Of a stretch of 64,000 nt of DNA, positions 34,640-46,768 are shown in pieces. The stretch comes from Siphonodentalium dalli (lineage: Eukaryota > Mollusca > Scaphopoda > Gadilida > Siphonodentaliidae): assembly GCA_032622095.1 (NCBI GenBank), contig CP136067.1:55161899-55225898 (forward strand), given 5' to 3'. The position numbers were made by a program, and so were the translations under genes. Every line of letters starts with the position of its first letter. Within the stretch, counting starts at the first letter, position 1. The notes beneath the pieces were generated by a model. The model did not search any database and had not been told where the DNA came from. It saw only the letters and a list, made by a program, of their open reading frames with translations.

Positions 34640-35545
34640 AAAACAATGGCAAAATTTATCTCATCCATCGTTCTCACACGTGCACTGTATGGGTGCGAGC
34701 CTTTTTATGCACATTGGAAAGAGGATTCAGAACCTGCGTTAAAAACACACAGGTTGTTCCATCTCGGACTAGGACAAATGTTGCCCTGGGTCTTCTTGGA
34801 CTCTTACCTATAGCGCCAGAGATAGACATTCGAAAACTGTGCTTCCTCGAAAACTTATAGTTCACATTCCACGTAACCATGGCATTCCACTGAAGATTTT
34901 CCTAGTGAAAACATATCAGTATATGTTGGTCGATAGACTGGCTTCCGGTTTTGTGTCTGACATATTCCTTATACTAGAAAAATGTGATCTAAAACACTTC
35001 CTTCTATAGTTTCTAGACACTGGATCATTCCCAGAGAAGGCACAGTGGACGTTTCTAGTAAAGTCGCGGGTGTCGGACTCTTATACGAGTCAATGGCAAA
35101 CATCTGTATAGCAAGATCGTGATTTGTCGACATTCTATATGTGTCACCAGAACCCCAGAAAACCATGGGTAGTCTGGCAGATACTATCTGCCAATAGACA
35201 ATACGAAATTCAGCTCAAACACCTTGCGCTGTTGTTGAATAAAACAACGTACTAGTACGTCAACAACAAACTGTGTCGTTCGTGTGGTCAAACTCCTCAG
35301 AATGAACTGGTACACGTTCTGTTCGCATGTCAATCGGTAGTGTTGTTGCACTTTCGGAATATATATTGGGACATAATTGTCAACAAATATGGAGTGAACA
35401 CTTACCTCTTTGTGAGCAACCTAACTGACGATCAATTTATCTCACTCACTTGCGTAGACTCGGAATTGTTTTCGGTGTATAGCAATTTCATAGTGGACAC
35501 ATCGACATTCCCAATGTGTGCCTGCAAGTTTGTTACCGGTAACTG
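34640..35545 (+). pseudogene. LINE post-RT region and CCHC-type zinc knuckle
   Basis: SIVLTRALYGCEPFYAHW follows the RT, as is usual. After a decayed stretch, LCRSCGQTPQNELVHVLFACQS (Cys, Cys, His, Cys) gives the knuckle. It is followed by VVLLHFRNIYWDIIV in frame 35340-35546. The same knuckle is at 1430-1480. Confidence 0.7.
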
Positions 35546-35985
35546 ATGTGGCTACACCCATGATTGTGAATAGTTGATTACTCCATCATCAGTGCACGAG
35601 GCTTCAGTGATTCTTGTTGACCATACCAAAATATGTGCATATTTATTATTTCTTTGTAAGACTCTACATTATTTGTATAATATTCATATATGAACATACA
35701 ATACTCTACTCGATGGAGGCTAATAAAGAATAATACCTGACTTTTCCGACCATTGTCAACTTTCAGTGTACATTTAAAATTAAAGCTGTTCACTGTAAAC
35801 AAAACAAAAATGAGATATATTTACAAAGATTCTAACTTTACGACGAAATGGTGTGCGGAGAATATTATTCAAAATAAAATTAACCAATACAGATCAAACA
35901 AATATCCGGCAGATGCTCGTGCCTCGGAAATGGCGATGCCTGTCATCAACTCTTTAAACATGTTTAGGACCTCCTCTAGATGTGA
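35546..35985. other. No recognised feature
   Basis: Small frames on both strands without motifs. Confidence 0.45.
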
Positions 35986-36480
35986 GCTATCGCATTTAAA
36001 CGATCTTCGATCTAAACATGACAACCGGCAGCCATCTTTGTTTTTACTCTTTGCATGACTAAATCCTTCGGCACACCCTACAACCAACATTTTTCATCTC
36101 CCAAATTTCATATGAATCTTCAGGATGACCCCTAAATTATATAAATCCAATTGTTCGAATTCGTTACAAATACATGGACGTCAGCGGCCATCTTGGATTT
36201 CATATATGGATCCATCGACACACCCTGCAGCACACATTTATTAGAGAAATGATTTGAAAATTTCCAGGCATGTTTAGGATCACTTCTATGATGGTATCTA
36301 TCGAATTTTAACGATTTTCAATAATAAAAAACATGGCCGGCGGCAGACATCTTGAGTTTTACGCTTTGCATTACTGAACATGCCATACAGCCAACATTTT
36401 TCACCCGAATGATCAAATTTATATAGCTCTCCGGATTGACCTCTATATAGTTTAACTTAAACATTTCAGCTTTCCGCATT
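35986..36480. repeat. Family K tandem units
   Basis: Units with GACAACCGGCAGCCATCTTTG, GTCAGCGGCCATCTTGGATT and GGCCGGCGGCAGACATCTTG, each followed by 'cat.act.aat..t..gc.cacc.tac' and 'atgaatctt.aggatgacc'. Spacing is about 150-180 bp. Confidence 0.65.
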
Positions 36481-37220
36481 CATTGTCGCTCTATTGACTG
36501 TAATTTATACCCCCTCTCCAAGTTAAGCTACAGTGTCATTGACACTTTCATTTAGAAATTATTTAATTAATGTAAAAATGCCTCTGTCTTGATTTCAATA
36601 AAAACAAGAAGAGAAGATCATCAATCCTCTTTTGGAAAAAAAGTACGAAGTTTAATGGTTTTTTTCTCTCAAAATAACTCCGGCTGTTCCGGCTCAATGT
36701 TTTGATTTGTCTGTTGCAACACATTATGGTCTATATATAGATGTGATGCGTGCGTTCGACCCAACAATTACAGTGGTCCCAATCGGTTAATTGTGGCGAT
36801 CTTTTGTTGGTTTCCCTGTGTAATTCATTTACCGAATCACAATATATGTCAATCATTCCATATTAGTGAAGTGGGTTCGACATAATTAACATGTTGAGAT
36901 GCATTGCGCTCTCCATTTACGTCAAGCACATTACAATAATGGCTATGTTGTCTTGTTTTTTTATGAAACCAAGGTCATTCACGCGGCGGGAACACTCGGC
37001 ATCTTTCGCCGATATCCGTCGAACATATAAAAAATCCTTCAACTACATGCGAATGCAAGTGAATGAACGATTATGAGCTTTCTTGGTAATTTGTCTCAAG
37101 TTGAAACAAAGTGGTATTGTCCGCCAGTTTTATAGTTATGGCCAAATTAATAGCCGTGTTCGTAAAATGCACTGATTTCATATATTTTTTGTGGACCTCC
37201 AGTTTGGAGAAGACTATATA
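36481..37220. other. No recognised feature
   Basis: Open frames up to 61 codons with no motif. Nothing supported. Confidence 0.45.
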
Positions 37221-37240
37221 TCTATATCTATATTTGCGAA

Positions 37241-37283
<43 letters not shown>

Positions 37284-40208
37284 ATGTCTGTCTGTCTGTG
37301 TTCTATAGAAATTCACATGGGACCACCTAGATTACACAAAAGGGGTCTAATAGGGGTAACTTTTTTACGAGAAAGATAATGGCGAGGGTTAGAATTTTCT
37401 AAAGTGACGCCGTTGTTGTCAGGGGCAGAAAAGGGGGAGGGGCAGAAAACAAATTGTCGCCGATTGCCACCAAACTTATATAAAATAATCCCCATAATAT
37501 GAGGAATCTAATGGTGTGGTTTAAATATGTCAAAAGTCGCGCCGTTTGCGTCAGGGATGCCCGGAAGGGGAGAGTGGCACCAAAATTGATCAAAATAATT
37601 TTAGCGCCGAATTCCACCAAATTGATGCACATTCTTCTGAGATCTTCTCCATGATACAAGGAATCTTATTGTGTTATTTAAAGACGCCAAATTTGTGTCG
37701 TTGGGGTGAGAGATTTGGGGCGGGGCGGTGGGTGGGTACTAAATCTGATAAGAATTGGTTTAGTCGCCGATTGCCACGAAACTTTTACAAATTCATACCC
37801 ATGGTATGAGGTGTCTAATGGCGTAGCTTAAAGCTGTCAAAAGTGGCGTCATTAGAGTCAGGGGTGCACTGAAAGGGAGAGGGGCACCAAAATTGATACA
37901 CAATATTATTTTTAGCGCCAATTTCCAAATTGATACAAATTCTTATCCATGATATGAGGAATCTAATCGTGTGATTTTAAAGACGTCATATTGGTGCTGC
38001 TTTGGTGAGAGGTGGGGGTGGGGTGGGGTGGGCACTAAATTTGATAAAAATTAGTTTAGTCGCGGATTAGCACCAATTTACAAATAATAATATCCATGAT
38101 ATCAGGAGTCTAATTGTGTGGCTTAAAGATGTCAAAAGTGGGGCCATTCGAGTCAGGAGTGCCTAGAGGATGAGAGGGACACAAACATTGATAAACAATA
38201 TGTTTAGCGCCGATTTCCACCTGATTGATACATATTCTTCTCCGTGATACGAATAATCTAATCGTGTGGTTTAAATGCGCCAAATTGCTGCCTTTTGGGT
38301 GAGAGATATGCAATGGTGGGCCTAAATTTGATACGAATTTGTATACTCGCCAATTTTCATAAATGTTATATATATTCATCTCTATAATGAGTCTAAGTGT
38401 GTGGTTTAATGATGTCAAACGTGGCGCCACTTGAGTCCGAAATAGGGACGGGAGGGTCACCACAAACTTAAAAAGTTTAGTGCCAATTACCATCAAACTC
38501 ATACACGTTCTTCTCAAATTATACAATGAATCAAATATTTGCGAATATTTGTCTGTGTTCTATATATATATAACTTTAAGGGTACAATCGAAATGGCACC
38601 AAGGCGGTCTAACAGGGGTAACTGTTTACGAGTAAGATAATGTTGTGGCTTAAAATTTTCTAAAGTGACGTTGTCGGTGTCAGGGGAGGGGCTATTTTTA
38701 GCACATATTTCGACCAAATTGATATATTATTCTTCTCCGTGATACGAGGAATATAAACGTGTGATTTAAAGACGGAAATTTGTGCCCTTTGGGTGAGAGA
38801 TGGGGGGGGGGGGGTAATAACGATGATAAGAATTTGTTTAGTTGCCGATTACCACCAAACTTATATAGAATCATCTCCATTATATAATGCATGCATGAGT
38901 CTAATAGACGTGGTTTAAATATGACAAAAGTGGCGCGGTTCAAGTCATGCATGAGGGGAGTTGCACCAAAGTTGATACAAATATATTTAACACTGATTCC
39001 ACCAAATTCATGCACGTTCTTCTCTAATGATATGATGAATTAAATCACATTTGGGGTCGTTTGGGTCATGGATGGCGAGAGGAGATTCACTAGCATTTAT
39101 TAGATTGTTCAATTGGCCGATATCCAACAAAGTTATATATAGTCAACTCCCAGGCCATCTCGATGACGTTCTAATGAGTTTTTGGCATTTCACAATCTCG
39201 ACAAATGGTGACTGAATTAATTCACGAACAATTATATCTTCTCAACTGTCATATTTATATGGGGGTGGAAATCAGGGCATTCCTATAATGATCTAGCAAT
39301 AGAGATACATAGAAGAAAGCATTAAAAGTATATTTATATCAATCTATTTAAGAGACACATATATTCATTCAAACTGAGGGACCTTGAATCGTCCGAGGAG
39401 TGCATATTAGAATGGCTCATGTATATATTATAACACGATTGAGTCTGTCCCATTCAATATAGTTTCCACAAAAAAAAGTTACAATTGCCAAGAGATATGG
39501 AAATGTAGAGCAGGCCTGTTCAAAAATAGTGGTTACAGTGTGCAGTCAAATATGGTTACTTCTGAGATAAAGGAAAACGCAGTCCGTAGCACATGACTTT
39601 TCAGGATCCTCCAATATTAACATCTGACAAGGGTATATCTGCCCGATACAGAGGATTTCTTTCATTTTTTAGAACAGACTCAAAATATCGCTGTGTCGGG
39701 CACGTGTAGCTGCTATACGTGCATAACATCAATTCTTTTAAACTGAAAATGATTATCCAGTATATTGCACCAGAACAGAGGAGCACCTGGACATATCTTT
39801 AAAACATCTCTCTTCATGAATACATGATTAACTAGATTGATTGATTGATTGATACATCTCTATGTAAAACACAATTGTCGTCTTTTATTTTTTCGAACTA
39901 ATGTGTTTATGATGTTCATGGTTCATGCTATAACGTTTGAAGTATACACAGTTGTAAATATATAAATACTGCTTTATTGGTGTCACGGATTAAACGCGAT
40001 AAACAAAATGATAATCACTCCGACCTGACAAGGTGAGTCACTACTTATATTCCATGTATAAGAATGATGTTTTGTGATGCCAATTGGATATACAATTTAT
40101 GAGAATACTTGTAACACTTTGAGAGCAAGAGTATTCTCTATTCCCACCAAATATCCACAGAGGGTTTCACATCACTTTAACCTGTGCAACGCCGGGTAAC
40201 CCTGCTAG
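37221..40208 (+). mobile_element. Y2: complete Helitron-like element, A/T flanks
   Basis: It starts TCTATATCTATATTTGCG with A before it and ends GCCGGGTAACCCTGCTAG with T after it. TC...CTAG between A and T is the Helitron signature. The GTCT microsatellite is at 37241-37301. About eight 145-bp units follow, and a second, diverged 5' end (GCGAATATTTGTCTGTGTTC) sits at about 38535. At 2988 bp it is longer than Y1, mainly through a region near 38700-39010. No Rep/helicase was seen, so it must rely on an autonomous relative. Confidence 0.8.
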
Positions 40209-40870
40209 TAGTTAATATAAATTCAACAACAATATGTTTGCGGAATGGGTCCGTCGTGACATATTCACTGTCTCACTATATATGGCTCAAATATGCCCAT
40301 TTACATGTGAGAGCTGAGGACGATATTCGAACGCCATTTGTTAATAATGTACTTTCCGTGAATCAGTTGACACAAGACATATAAGTTACTGTTATAAAAC
40401 ATGTCCTTGTACCTACCGATATCAGTGCATTATATAATAGGACCAATGTTTACTGAATATACTCACGATATGTGGCAGACCCAACCAAAAATAAATGATA
40501 GGAACCAGGATATGCACATCTTCATCTGAAAGAAATTTCCGAGATAATGTTATTATGTGACCCAACCGACGAAAGGTAAAATAATGATGCTTAACCCTTT
40601 CAGTGCCAAGTCCGATTTTTGTATTATTTGTTATTATTGTTTACAATTTTTTTTACAATTTTAATAATTGTTTCTTATATTCTTTAACTCTTTCAGTGGC
40701 AGACTTATTTTGTAGGTTTAGTGCCAGGGAATCTTACGTTTTTCATGGTCATCAAAATTATTACTATGATTACTTGGTGATAGTTTTGATTATAACATGA
40801 CCATAAGGTTTTATCCAGTTTGTTTTTAAATTCGCTATAGCATGCTTAAGCGTATCCCAAAAAAATTCAA
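40209..40870. other. No recognised gene; doubled CCCTTTCAGTGCCA-like word
   Basis: AACCCTTTCAGTGCCAAGTC (about 40592-40611) and TAACTCTTTCAGTGGCAGAC (40684-40703) are similar and may belong to a decayed small element. Confidence 0.4.
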
Positions 40871-40885
40871 CACCAAAAAAAAAAA

Positions 40886-41007
40886 AAAATCAACGGCGTC
40901 ACTTTAGAAAATTCTAACCCTCGCCATTATCTTTCTCGTAATTTTTTTTACCCCTATTAGACCCCTTTTGTGCAATCTAGGTGGTCCCATGTGAATTTCT
41001 ATAGAAC

Positions 41008-41038
<31 letters not shown>

Positions 41039-42641
41039 TTCGCAAATATAGATAATGGCGAGGGTTAGAATTTTCTAAAGTGACGCCGTTGTTGTCAGGG
41101 GCAGAAAAAGGGGAGGGGCAGAAAACAAATTGTCGCCGATTGCCACCAAACTTATATAAAATAATCCCCATAATATGAGGAATCTAATGGTGTGGTTTAA
41201 ATATGTCAAAAGTCGCGCCGTTTGCGTCAGGGATGCCCGGAAGGGGAGAGTGGCACCAAAATTGATCAAAATAATTTTAGCGCCGAATTCCACCAAATTG
41301 ATGCACATTCTTCTGAGATCTTCTTCATGATACAAGGAATCTTATTGTGTGGTTTAAAGAAAATAAGAGATTTGGGGGCGGGGGCGGTGAGAGATTTGGG
41401 GGCGGGGGCGGTGGGTGTGTACTAAATCTGATAAGAATTGGTTTAGTCGCCGTTTGCCACGAAACTTTTACAAATTCATCCCCATGGTATGAGGTGTCTA
41501 ATGGCGTAGCTTAAAGCTGTCAAAAGTGGCGTCATTAGAGTCAGGGGTGCACTGAAAGGGAGAGGGGCACCAAAATTGATACACAATATTATTTTTAGCG
41601 CCAATTTCCAAATTGATACAAATTCTTATCCATGATATGAGGAATCTAATCGTGTGATTTTAAAGACGTCATATTGGTGCTGCTTTGGTGAGAGGTGGGG
41701 TGTGGTGGGGTGGGCACTAAATTTGATAACAATTAGTTTAGTCGCGGATTAGCACCAATTTACAAATAATAATATCCATGATATCAGGAGTCTAATTGTG
41801 TGGCTTAAAGATGTCAAAAGTGGGGCCATTCGAGTCAGGAGTGCCTAGAGGATGAGAGGGACACAAACATTGATAAACAATATGTTTAGCGCCGATTTCC
41901 ACCTGATTGATACATATTCTTCTCCGTGATACGAATAATCTAATCGTGTGGTTTAAATGCGCCAAATTGGTGCCTTTTGGGTGAGAGATATGCAATGGTG
42001 GGCCTAAATTTGATACGAATTTGTATACTCGCCAATTTTCATAAATGTTATATATATTCATCTCTATAATGAGTCTAAGTGTGTGGTTTAATGATGTCAA
42101 AAGTGGCGCCACTTGAGTCCGAAATAGGGACGGGAGGGTCACCACAAACTTAAAAAGTTTAGTGCCAATTACCATCAAACTCATACACGTTCTTCTCAAA
42201 TTATACAATGAATCAAATATTTGCGAATATTTGTCTGTGTTCTATATATATAACTTTAAGGGTACAATTGAAATGGCACCAAGTCGGTCTAACAGGGGTA
42301 ACTGTTTACGAGTAAGATAATGTTGTGGCTTAAAATTTTCTAAAGTGACGTTGTCGGTGTCAGGGGAGGGGCTATTTTTAGCACATATTTCGACCAAATT
42401 GATATATTATTCTTCTCCGTGATACGAGGAATATAAACGTGTGATTTAAAGACGGAAATTTGCCGATTACCACCAAACTTATATAGAATCATCTCCATTA
42501 TATAATGCATGCATGAGTCTAATAGACGTGGTTTAAATATGACAAAAGTGGCGCGGTTCAAGTCATGCATGAGGGGAGTTGCACCAAAGTTGATACAAAT
42601 ATATTTAACACTGATTCCACCAAATTCATGCACGTTCTTCT
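40886..42641 (+). mobile_element. Y3: truncated Y element with an inverted head
   Basis: From 41053 to 42641 it is nearly identical to Y2 from 37376. Just before it, 40889-41053 is the inverted complement of the Y 5' part, including the GACA microsatellite and the CGCAAATATAGA end, so the two Y heads face each other. It lacks the real 3' end: homology stops at CACGTTCTTCT, where a 38-bp minisatellite starts. A 27-bp duplication of GATTTGGGGGCGGGGGCGG is present at about 41368-41420, and about 70 bp of Y2 are missing at about 42461. Confidence 0.85.
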
Positions 42642-43014
42642 CCATCACTCATTAAGCTTCTGACACTGTTATCACACATCCATCACTCATTAAGCTTCGG
42701 ACACTGTTATCACACATCCATCACTCATTAAGCTTCGGACACTGTTATCACACATCCATCACTCATTAAGCTTCGGACACTGTTATCACACATCCATCAC
42801 TCATTAAGCTTCGGACACTGTTATCACACATCCATCACTCATTAAGCTTCGGACACTGTTATCACACATCCATCTCTCATTAAGCTTCGGACACTGTTAT
42901 CACACATCCATCACTCATTAAGCTTCAGACACTGTTATCACACATCCATCACTCATTAAGCTTCGGACACTGTTATCACACATCCATGACTCATTAAGCT
43001 TCGGACACTGTTAT
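42642..43014 (+). repeat. Minisatellite, 38-bp unit, about 9.8 copies
   Basis: The unit reads CCATCACTCATTAAGCTTCG followed by GACACTGTTATCACACAT. Only a few substitutions occur (CTGACAC in unit 1, CATCTCTC, CTTCAGAC, CATGACTC). The first unit abuts the broken Y3, and the last leads directly toward the foldback at 43036. Confidence 0.95.
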
Positions 43015-43035
43015 TGACCGATTGAATGGACGATT

Positions 43036-43477
43036 ATTGAAGGCCCACTCAATTTTCTAATCCTCAGATCACATTATATAAATATATTCCACATTATATA
43101 CCTTTTGAAAGAGGAAGCTCCAAAACTTTGAAATATCAGGTCGAATCAACTGTGAACATGTTGTTTTGTCAAGGTATCGACGTGTGTTCTGTGCTTCATT
43201 TCGATCTGGTCTATATACTGTAAGTCTATTATTCCCAATGGAAGGAGAATAACTCTTATAGTTGTGAATTATGACGCATTTTTGGGTAAATAACGGGGGA
43301 AGTCTTTGTGTGATTCTAAGAATCACCTCTGTCACTTTGTGGACAATCATAGGCCAATGATGTTCTGTATACTCATAGAAGGCATATAATTTGGGTTCCT
43401 CTTTCAAATTTTATATAATATGGAGAATGTTGTATATAATGTGATTTGGGCATTCGAAAATTTAGTGGACCTTTAAT
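43036..43477. mobile_element. Foldback element ATTRAAGG...CCTTTAAT, about 442 bp
   Basis: The left ATTGAAGGCCCACTCAATTT pairs with the right AAATTTAGTGGACCTTTAAT. Inner blocks AATCACATTATATA and TTTGAAAGAGGAA also pair. The interior contains an open minus-strand frame of 112 codons without motifs, which I take as chance. The TIR start resembles family R (ATTAAAGG). Confidence 0.75.
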
Positions 43478-44445
43478 TTCGTTGATCGAAAGCGAATATT
43501 TCAATGCGTTTGATTACACAGATTACAGATACGAATAGCTAAATATAGTCCTTACTCTCTATATCCATGACTTGCGAAACGTCCTATCGTTCATTAGAGT
43601 CCTTTCGCAAAATCACTATTACGATTACGGGTTAATGGGGCCACCATCACAACTTACATACGATGGTTAATTGGTTAGACGGCACGTGTCCCACTATATT
43701 CAGTTACACATATATTTTATGGAAATGGTAATGTGTGTCTATTTCATATCCCATGTACTTACCCGTGTGTAATTCACCACACGAATAATGTTAGAGCGTC
43801 CCCAAGCAGGACCGGCGACACATCCTTGACACATCTGCACATAATTAAACTGCGTGGGGTATATTTCAACTCATATAAGAACGTAAAGATCGACTTTTTT
43901 TGCCGTATACTGGCAGGATATTGTCCATATCCGTAATCGTAACCGTGATTTTGCTAAAGGTCTATAATACTATAGTTGTTTCACAGGACTGCTCAAGTTT
44001 ATTCCATACGAACGCCTTGAGTCTCTTTAAAACCCACGATATAGCTAACCTTGTTCCCGGAAGACCATTTTTACCCGTCTGATAGTCGATTTCTTCACTT
44101 TGTCTCTTATTAATGCGGGGAATTCATGTGATGTAAATTGAATAACACATGATCAATCATAACAGCATTTATTCTTAAACGTATTCTCAATATCAGTAAA
44201 CATCACAGTCATATCTGCCTAATAGGTATATAGAGTTGCATCCCATGGTACTGTATCTGATGGAACAAAGCCAATTTCTGTGGAGTTTTTCTAATTCTTG
44301 TTGTAAAATGGCGATAGTTGTCATTTTACTGACAATAACCAACTGAATTAAAGCTTAACTGAGGGCCCTCGTGGATATAATTAACCTTGTTTGTCATATA
44401 ACAACGGTCGGTCTGTAAAGAAATAATGTACCGTACATATATAAT
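43478..44445. other. No recognised feature
   Basis: No gene, clear repeat or RNA was seen. Confidence 0.5.
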
Positions 44446-44725
44446 TGCGAATGCATGTCTGTCTGTCCGCTATTTTAATTAACGGAGAACCATTTAAAGG
44501 GCTCCACAGAGGTATAAATTGTGCAGGTTGTCGGAGTCAAGAACGATATCAAGGAGAGAGGCACCAAATTCAATGAAAATATTTTTGTCACTGGTTGCCA
44601 CAAAATGAATAATAATATAGTTATTCCCATGATTATCTATTAGATCGGTTTAAAGACACCTAAGATCGGGGAGGGGCACTAAAATTGCAATAAAAAACGT
44701 GTCACCGACTCTTATCTGTAGTCAT
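44446..44725 (+). repeat. Ancient Y relic
   Basis: It shows the Y order in worn form: TTGCGAATGCATGTCTGTCTGTC, 'ggagaaccattta.agggctcca', 'gcaccaaattcaatgaaaatatttttgtcactggttgccacaaa' and 'ggggaggggcac.aaaattg' (words given in part). The Y family has therefore been active over a long time. Confidence 0.6.
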
Positions 44726-45230
44726 ATCCGCGCATACGACATAATTATATAATGGTACAGTAAATTTAAAGATGTATTCAGGGATCTAAGCTAATATTTA
44801 CTAAAGCTTTTCTACTTTTTAATTAGGTTCTATCTGGTTCTAGTGTATAAAATAACTTCTTTGGAACAAGAAATTCTTCAAGAAATGGACAACAAAAATA
44901 TTTTTTTTCATTTTTCAATAACTAAATGAAAAACAAATTTGTTATTTATTGGCTTTGTTTATATGTTATATTTGGTTTTGAACATTTTCTCAACAGAACA
45001 TAGCATGCAGAAAACGACGTTAAATTAGTTGTTTTATGTTATTGTTGTGACTGGAGGTCTGGAACTCTGAATGCATCTTTAAATATCCCTATCAGTGACG
45101 CCACTAGTCAGACGTTGGGCACCATACAGTTTATCGGGAAACGGAATACTCCTTGGCATTACTAGACAAGAAAACCATAGTCAGAAATGGTAACGCCACC
45201 AAGATCATATTATTAGCCATAAATATAAAT
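44726..45230. other. No recognised feature
   Basis: Unassigned AT-rich DNA. Confidence 0.45.
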
Positions 45231-45234
45231 CATA

Positions 45235-46575
45235 ATATAAAATATATTGGTTACATGAATGGACAGCCTCCGAATTCCGTTAAGACAAGTAATTCTTCAA
45301 ATTACTACAATGAACTATACGGCTTATAAATTACTGCAGGTTTCTCATTCGCCACACCAGAATGCTTCTAAATGCGGATCAAAGCTAAGAGTGCATGGCA
45401 CAGCCATTGTTCATAGACATTTTACAGATAGCGAGAATGATGCATGCTGGGAACGAAAGTATCCACAGCAAAGCCATGTGCTTACGGCCGCATGCGTTTA
45501 TTATAGGGGATTTATGGTGGGCCTATAAAACTAATTATAACTTTGTTATCTGTCATAGTTTATGCGTGAAATTTTAAACATATATACCATGGACATATAC
45601 CCCTTCCAGAATGTTGAAAAACATTTTCAGTTGCTCATCGTATTTTTATAGACGAAATAGTCCGAAATTTCAGAAAATTGCGCTAACTGCTCAATGTTTT
45701 AATGTGTTACAAAACGTCTGATAAAAATAGTTCTATTCGGAATATTCACACCATTTTTTTCAGAGAACATAGAGTAAACATAGTCCTATCGGGATATCGT
45801 AAAGGAGATTAATTAAAACCCTCAGACTGCCGAAACTGACGACATTAAATTCGCTTTTTCGTGTCCCACGGAAATGAAACTTGTCTGTCCATTGATCACG
45901 TTATTTATTTGACATAGTATTTTTTTTCTGTTGTATTTGAACACTTGTTGCACGTGCAGGCTGCACGATCATAATAACTTCAACCGATAAGCGCCGACTG
46001 ATACCCGCGCAACAGTTTGTCTCAAATAAATTGTTATCAAAACGCAGGTTTATGGCCGCGGACATAAGCCGATTAAGTGTAATGTAATTTATCCATGAAC
46101 TTGACTGAAAAATTGTGATTCTATCACCATTAGCCACGAAAATGGGACCTCTAAACAGGCAAGTTTTATTTTCGGGGGACACGAACAAGCGAATTTATTG
46201 TCGGCAGTTTCGGCAGTCTGAGGGTTAATTAATCCCGAATTAAACGGAACTACTTTACGATAGTCCGATAGGACTATGTTTACTCTATGCATGTTCTCTG
46301 AAAAAATAGTGTGAATATTCCAGATAGAACTCTTTTTATCAGACGTTGTGTAACACCTTAAACATTGAGCAGTTATAGCGCAAACCGAAATGTGTTGTCT
46401 TGCAAGATATCCCACCGCTTTAGCTAAATTTACCTTCCTACAATATCCATAAAGAGGATCATATATTATATACCCACGGTTTTAATTATAGAATATAAAA
46501 TATATTGGTTTCGCGAATGACCAACTCAGAATTCCGTTAAAATAACAATAACAACCAGCACCTATAACGAACCGT
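45235..46575. repeat. Direct repeats enclosing a long inverted repeat
   Basis: AATATAAAATATATTGGTT...GAATTCCGTTAA occurs near 45236-45291 and again near 46491-46541 in the same orientation. Between them, about 45665-45890 and 46160-46405 are inverted copies: TGCTCAATGTTT with AAACATTGAGCA, GTCTGATAAAAA with AAAAAGATGAC-like words, AAACATAGTCCTATCGG with CCGATAGGACTATGTTT, and CCTCAGACTGCCGAAACTG with CAGTTTCGGCAGTCTGAGG. The central 270 bp is not paired. It resembles a foldback transposon, and no transposase is present. Confidence 0.75.
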
Positions 46576-46768
46576 TTTACTGGACTTGGCCTACTGGTCG
46601 CGTAGTTCCGACTTTTAAATAAACGGAATTTCCAACTCTATAAATAAAAGCCCCACAAGAATTCTGTCCACTACGCAATATCAAAATCTCAGCAGCTAGA
46701 TACACCACAGGTGGCGTAATAATAATACAGAACGATTCGGTCAAATTCTTATGTATATTTTTAACTGA

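Larger units (their letters stand above)
32090..35545 (+). mobile_element. LINE (non-LTR retrotransposon), near full-length but decayed, distal copy
   Basis: The order is SGNH-like region, endonuclease, reverse transcriptase, a post-RT region with RALYGCEPFYAHW, and a CCHC-type knuckle. All are on the plus strand but spread over all three frames. The element copies itself by target-primed reverse transcription. I see no intact frame longer than about 165 codons. The 3' end is uncertain: no poly(A) or short repeat tail is clear after 35545. Confidence 0.8.

Noticed and set aside
37071-37379. Frames with repeated TDRQ, SVCL or CLSV residues
   Set aside because: They are translations of the GTCT microsatellite at the Y2 head.
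42642-43014. CRISPR-like appearance of regularly spaced repeats
   Set aside because: Units are directly contiguous with no unique spacers, and the context is eukaryotic. The 29-bp array at 57960-58251 fails for the same reason.
43069-43407. 112-codon minus-strand frame
   Set aside because: It sits in the interior of a foldback element and has no motif.
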